From NCBI RefSeq assembly GCF_000741165.1, contig NZ_JGYN01000008.1, forward strand, positions 1-64,000: DNA of 64,000 bases. Direction: 5' to 3'. The notes beneath the pieces were generated by a model. The model was not told the origin of the DNA. It ran no database searches and saw only the letters and a list, made by a program, of their open reading frames with translations. This document shows, piece by piece, positions 61,787 through 64,000 of this stretch. Every line of letters starts with the position of its first letter. Position 1 is the first letter of the stretch. A program made the translations under genes and the position numbers. Origin of the DNA: Bifidobacterium biavatii DSM 23969 (GTDB taxonomy: Bacteria > Actinomycetota > Actinomycetes > Actinomycetales > Bifidobacteriaceae).

Positions 61787-64000
61787 TCAACCGTCCTGTT
61801 CCTGCGTATGCAATGCGCGGTATATCGCCTCAGCCTTGGCATGCCCAATGCCTTTGACCTGTTCCAGGTCTTCGACCGTGGCCTCTCTCATGGCGCGCAC
61901 CGAACCGAATCGTGCAAGCAGGCGTTTCTGGTATGCTTCGCCGATACCTGGAATGTCGTCCAACGCGGAGCGCAGCGCGCCCTTGCGGCGCGTCTGCCGA
62001 TGGTAGGTGATGGCGAAGCGGTGCGATTCGTCGCGCACCCGCTGCAGCAGGTACATGCCCTGCGACTGGCGTTTGAGGATGATCGGATAATCGTCGTCCG
62101 GCACCCACACTTCCTCAAGCCTCTTGGCCAGCCCGCACAGTGCCACGTCGTCCACGCCGCAGTCAGCCAGAGCCTTGGCTGCGGCCATGACCTGTGGCTG
62201 TCCGCCGTCGACAACGATCAGGTTCGGCTTGTAGGCGAACCTGCGCCGGTCAGTGTTCTGCTGCACCACTGCTTCGGACGTCTTATCACTGCCAATATCG
62301 TTTTGAACACTGATATCGGCATCGACATTGCCGACGTCTCGTGCCGAAGTTGAGGAATTCGCCATAGTAAGGGCGTCTCGTTCGCGGCGCTCGTTGTCCA
62401 TGCTATCGCCGGAGTCGCCGGCGATGTTGCCGTGACGGAACCTTCTGGTCAGCGTCTCGTAGAGGGCGCTCAGATCGTCGACTGCGCCGTTGCCGTCCTT
62501 GCCCCGGATGGCGAAGCGGCGGTATTCGGACTTTTTGGCGATCGCGTCTTCGAACACCACCATCGAAGCGACCTGGTATGCGCCGCCGACGGTGTTGGAA
62601 ATGTCGTAGCATTCGATGCGCAGGGGGGCCTGCGAGAGACCCAACGCCTTCGCCACGTCGTTCATGGCATCCGACCGGGCGCCCATGTCGCTAATGCGGC
62701 TCATCTTGCTGCGTTGCAGCGCCTGTCCAGCGTTTTCCGCGGCACGGTCCATCAGCGCTTTCTTTTCGCCACGACTGGCGGTGCGGATCGTCACCGCAGC
62801 ACCGCGCAGCCCGCCCAGCCATGATTCGAGTTCTTCGCGGCGAGCCGGTTCGACCGGCACGATCACTTCACGCGGTATCGGCGAGACCGGTGCCAACAAG
62901 TCCGCACGACCGGTCTGTTCCTGCCGTTCATGCCGTTCACGTGTCGCCTGCGCGCGTGATGCGGCATCGGTGGCGGTCAGCGACTGCGTCGATCCTATTG
63001 CGTCTCGACGTTCCTCAATCCGGTTGACAAATCCGTTTGCGGTCGTATCCGCGCCGGCATCCGCGTAGACCTGCACGATGAGGTCTGCGATCAGTTCGGC
63101 GTCGTCCACGTCTTCGACCCGTTCGACGCTCCAGTTGCGTTCGCCGCGGATCGAACCGTCGCGAACGATGAACGCATGCACTGACGCCTCCAGTTCGTCG
63201 GACGCCATGCCAAACATGTCGGCGTCCACGTCCTGGTCGAACACGACCGCGTTCTGCTGCATGACGGTTTGCAGCATCTGGATTTCGTCGCGTAGCCGGG
63301 CCGCTTTCTCGAATTCGAGTTCGGCGCTGGCTGTCTTCATGTCTCGCGCGAGCTGCGCGACGTATGATTTGCCGAGCCGTCCGGTCATCACGCCGACCAG
63401 ACGCTCGCACATGCGCCGGTGTTCCGCCGCGTCGATGCGTCCGACGCATGGCGCGGAGCATTTGCCGATGGATGCGAGCAGGCAGGGCCGGCCCGTCAGT
63501 TCGGCCTTGCGATACACTCCCTCGGCGCAGGTACGCACGGGGAAGGTCCGCAACAAGCGGTCGAGCGATTTGCGCAGCTCCCATACCTTCGCGTAGGGGC
63601 CAAAATAGCGGGTGTCCCGCCGTTTGCGACTGCGCGTCACCCACACACGCGGGAACCGCTCCCCCGCCGAGACCGCCAGATACGGGTAGGTTTTGTCGTC
63701 GCGGAACTGCACGTTGAACCGCGGGTCGAATTCCTTGATCCACGTGTATTCGAGCGTGAGCGCCTCGAGCTCGGTGCCGACCACTGTCCACTCGAGGCTG
63801 CGCGCGGTGAGCACCATGGTCTGCGTGCGCGGGTGCAGCAGGTATAGCGGCTGGAAATAGTTGGTCAGACGGTTGCGCAGGCTTTTCGCCTTGCCCACGT
63901 AGATCACGCGGCCCTCGCCGTCGCGCCATTTGTACACACCTGGCTGCGCCGGAATATCTCCCGTCTTCGGACGGAACAGGTCGCGGGTGTCCCCCAGCAA
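61787..64000 (-). CDS. uvrC: Excinuclease ABC subunit C (5' end beyond window)
   Basis: At least 737 residues, open to the right edge, so the start lies outside or a few codons away. UvrC makes the dual incisions in nucleotide excision repair. GIY-YIG nuclease at the N-terminus (PGVYKWRDGEGRVIYVGKAK), UvrB-binding UVR helix (ELEFEKAARLRDEIQMLQ, about 230), RNase H-like half (IECYDISNTVGG, NLIVVDGGQPQ), and terminal HhH (DDIPGIGEAYQKRLLARFGS). Two long Ser/Asp-rich inserts near 335-375 and 535-595 make it longer than E. coli UvrC. Confidence 0.95.
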   Translation of the reverse strand: MLGDTRDLFRPKTGDIPAQPGVYKWRDGEGRVIYVGKAKSLRNRLTNYFQPLYLLHPRTQTMVLTARSLEWTVVGTELEALTLEYTWIKEFDPRFNVQFRDDKTYPYLAVSAGERFPRVWVTRSRKRRDTRYFGPYAKVWELRKSLDRLLRTFPVRTCAEGVYRKAELTGRPCLLASIGKCSAPCVGRIDAAEHRRMCERLVGVMTGRLGKSYVAQLARDMKTASAELEFEKAARLRDEIQMLQTVMQQNAVVFDQDVDADMFGMASDELEASVHAFIVRDGSIRGERNWSVERVEDVDDAELIADLIVQVYADAGADTTANGFVNRIEERRDAIGSTQSLTATDAASRAQATRERHERQEQTGRADLLAPVSPIPREVIVPVEPARREELESWLGGLRGAAVTIRTASRGEKKALMDRAAENAGQALQRSKMSRISDMGARSDAMNDVAKALGLSQAPLRIECYDISNTVGGAYQVASMVVFEDAIAKKSEYRRFAIRGKDGNGAVDDLSALYETLTRRFRHGNIAGDSGDSMDNERRERDALTMANSSTSARDVGNVDADISVQNDIGSDKTSEAVVQQNTDRRRFAYKPNLIVVDGGQPQVMAAAKALADCGVDDVALCGLAKRLEEVWVPDDDYPIILKRQSQGMYLLQRVRDESHRFAITYHRQTRRKGALRSALDDIPGIGEAYQKRLLARFGSVRAMREATVEDLEQVKGIGHAKAEAIYRALHTQEQDG

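Overview
The window reads as the chromosome of a Bifidobacterium, a high-GC Gram-positive actinobacterium. The support is actinobacterial gene content and order: RbpA, WhiA, HelY, GlnE, and the pgsA / DUF881 / sbp / DUF881 / FHA / MerR cluster. A TrpC-TrpB fusion and an L-lactate dehydrogenase with the glycolytic genes pgk and tpiA fit the genus. Species cannot be fixed from this sequence alone.

Bases 1 to about 16.2 kb are mobile DNA. They start inside an IS30-family transposase that runs off the left edge. Next come a phage-type HNH nuclease, a hicAB toxin-antitoxin pair and a tRNA-like sequence. The rest is an early and lysogeny module of a prophage: a leftward operon of about 20 small, mostly overlapping genes (SF3 helicase/primase, PD-(D/E)XK nuclease, RusA-type resolvase, antirepressor, Cro-like regulators, a DivIVA-domain protein) facing a rightward lysogeny operon (repressor, membrane coiled-coil protein, ImmA/IrrE-like protease). 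A convergent tyrosine integrase ends the element. No capsid, tail or lysis gene is visible; they may lie left of the window or be absent.

Bases 16.4-29.6 kb hold core and sugar genes: metE and a frameshifted metF (methionine/folate), a lipoprotein binding protein with a GH43 enzyme and a convergent LacI regulator (glycan use), glnE, and a UDP-glucose pyrophosphorylase. Bases 29.7-36.5 kb carry a fused PafBC-like WYL regulator, HelY, RbpA and a HAD phosphatase. Bases 36.6-38.4 kb are a small low-homology patch. Bases 38.5-42.7 kb match the Mycobacterium Rv1822-Rv1828 neighbourhood (PgsA, DUF881, Sbp, DUF881, GarA-like FHA, MerR) without gcvH.

Bases 42.6-53.8 kb interleave histidine and tryptophan genes (hisG, hisE, trpA, trpCB, trpE, hisI, hisF) with rpe and lgt. 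Bases 53.9-64 kb hold a Cof-type HAD, ldh, secG, tpiA, pgk, whiA, rapZ, aroE and the 5'-truncated uvrC, all on the minus strand. Many gene borders carry long hairpins with little or no U-tract, and several genes appear to be transcribed as leaderless mRNAs. The most unusual observations are the inverted helicase-then-primase architecture of the prophage replication protein, a phage-borne DivIVA domain, the membrane coiled-coil protein inside the lysogeny operon, and a shared inverted repeat in two prophage leader regions.
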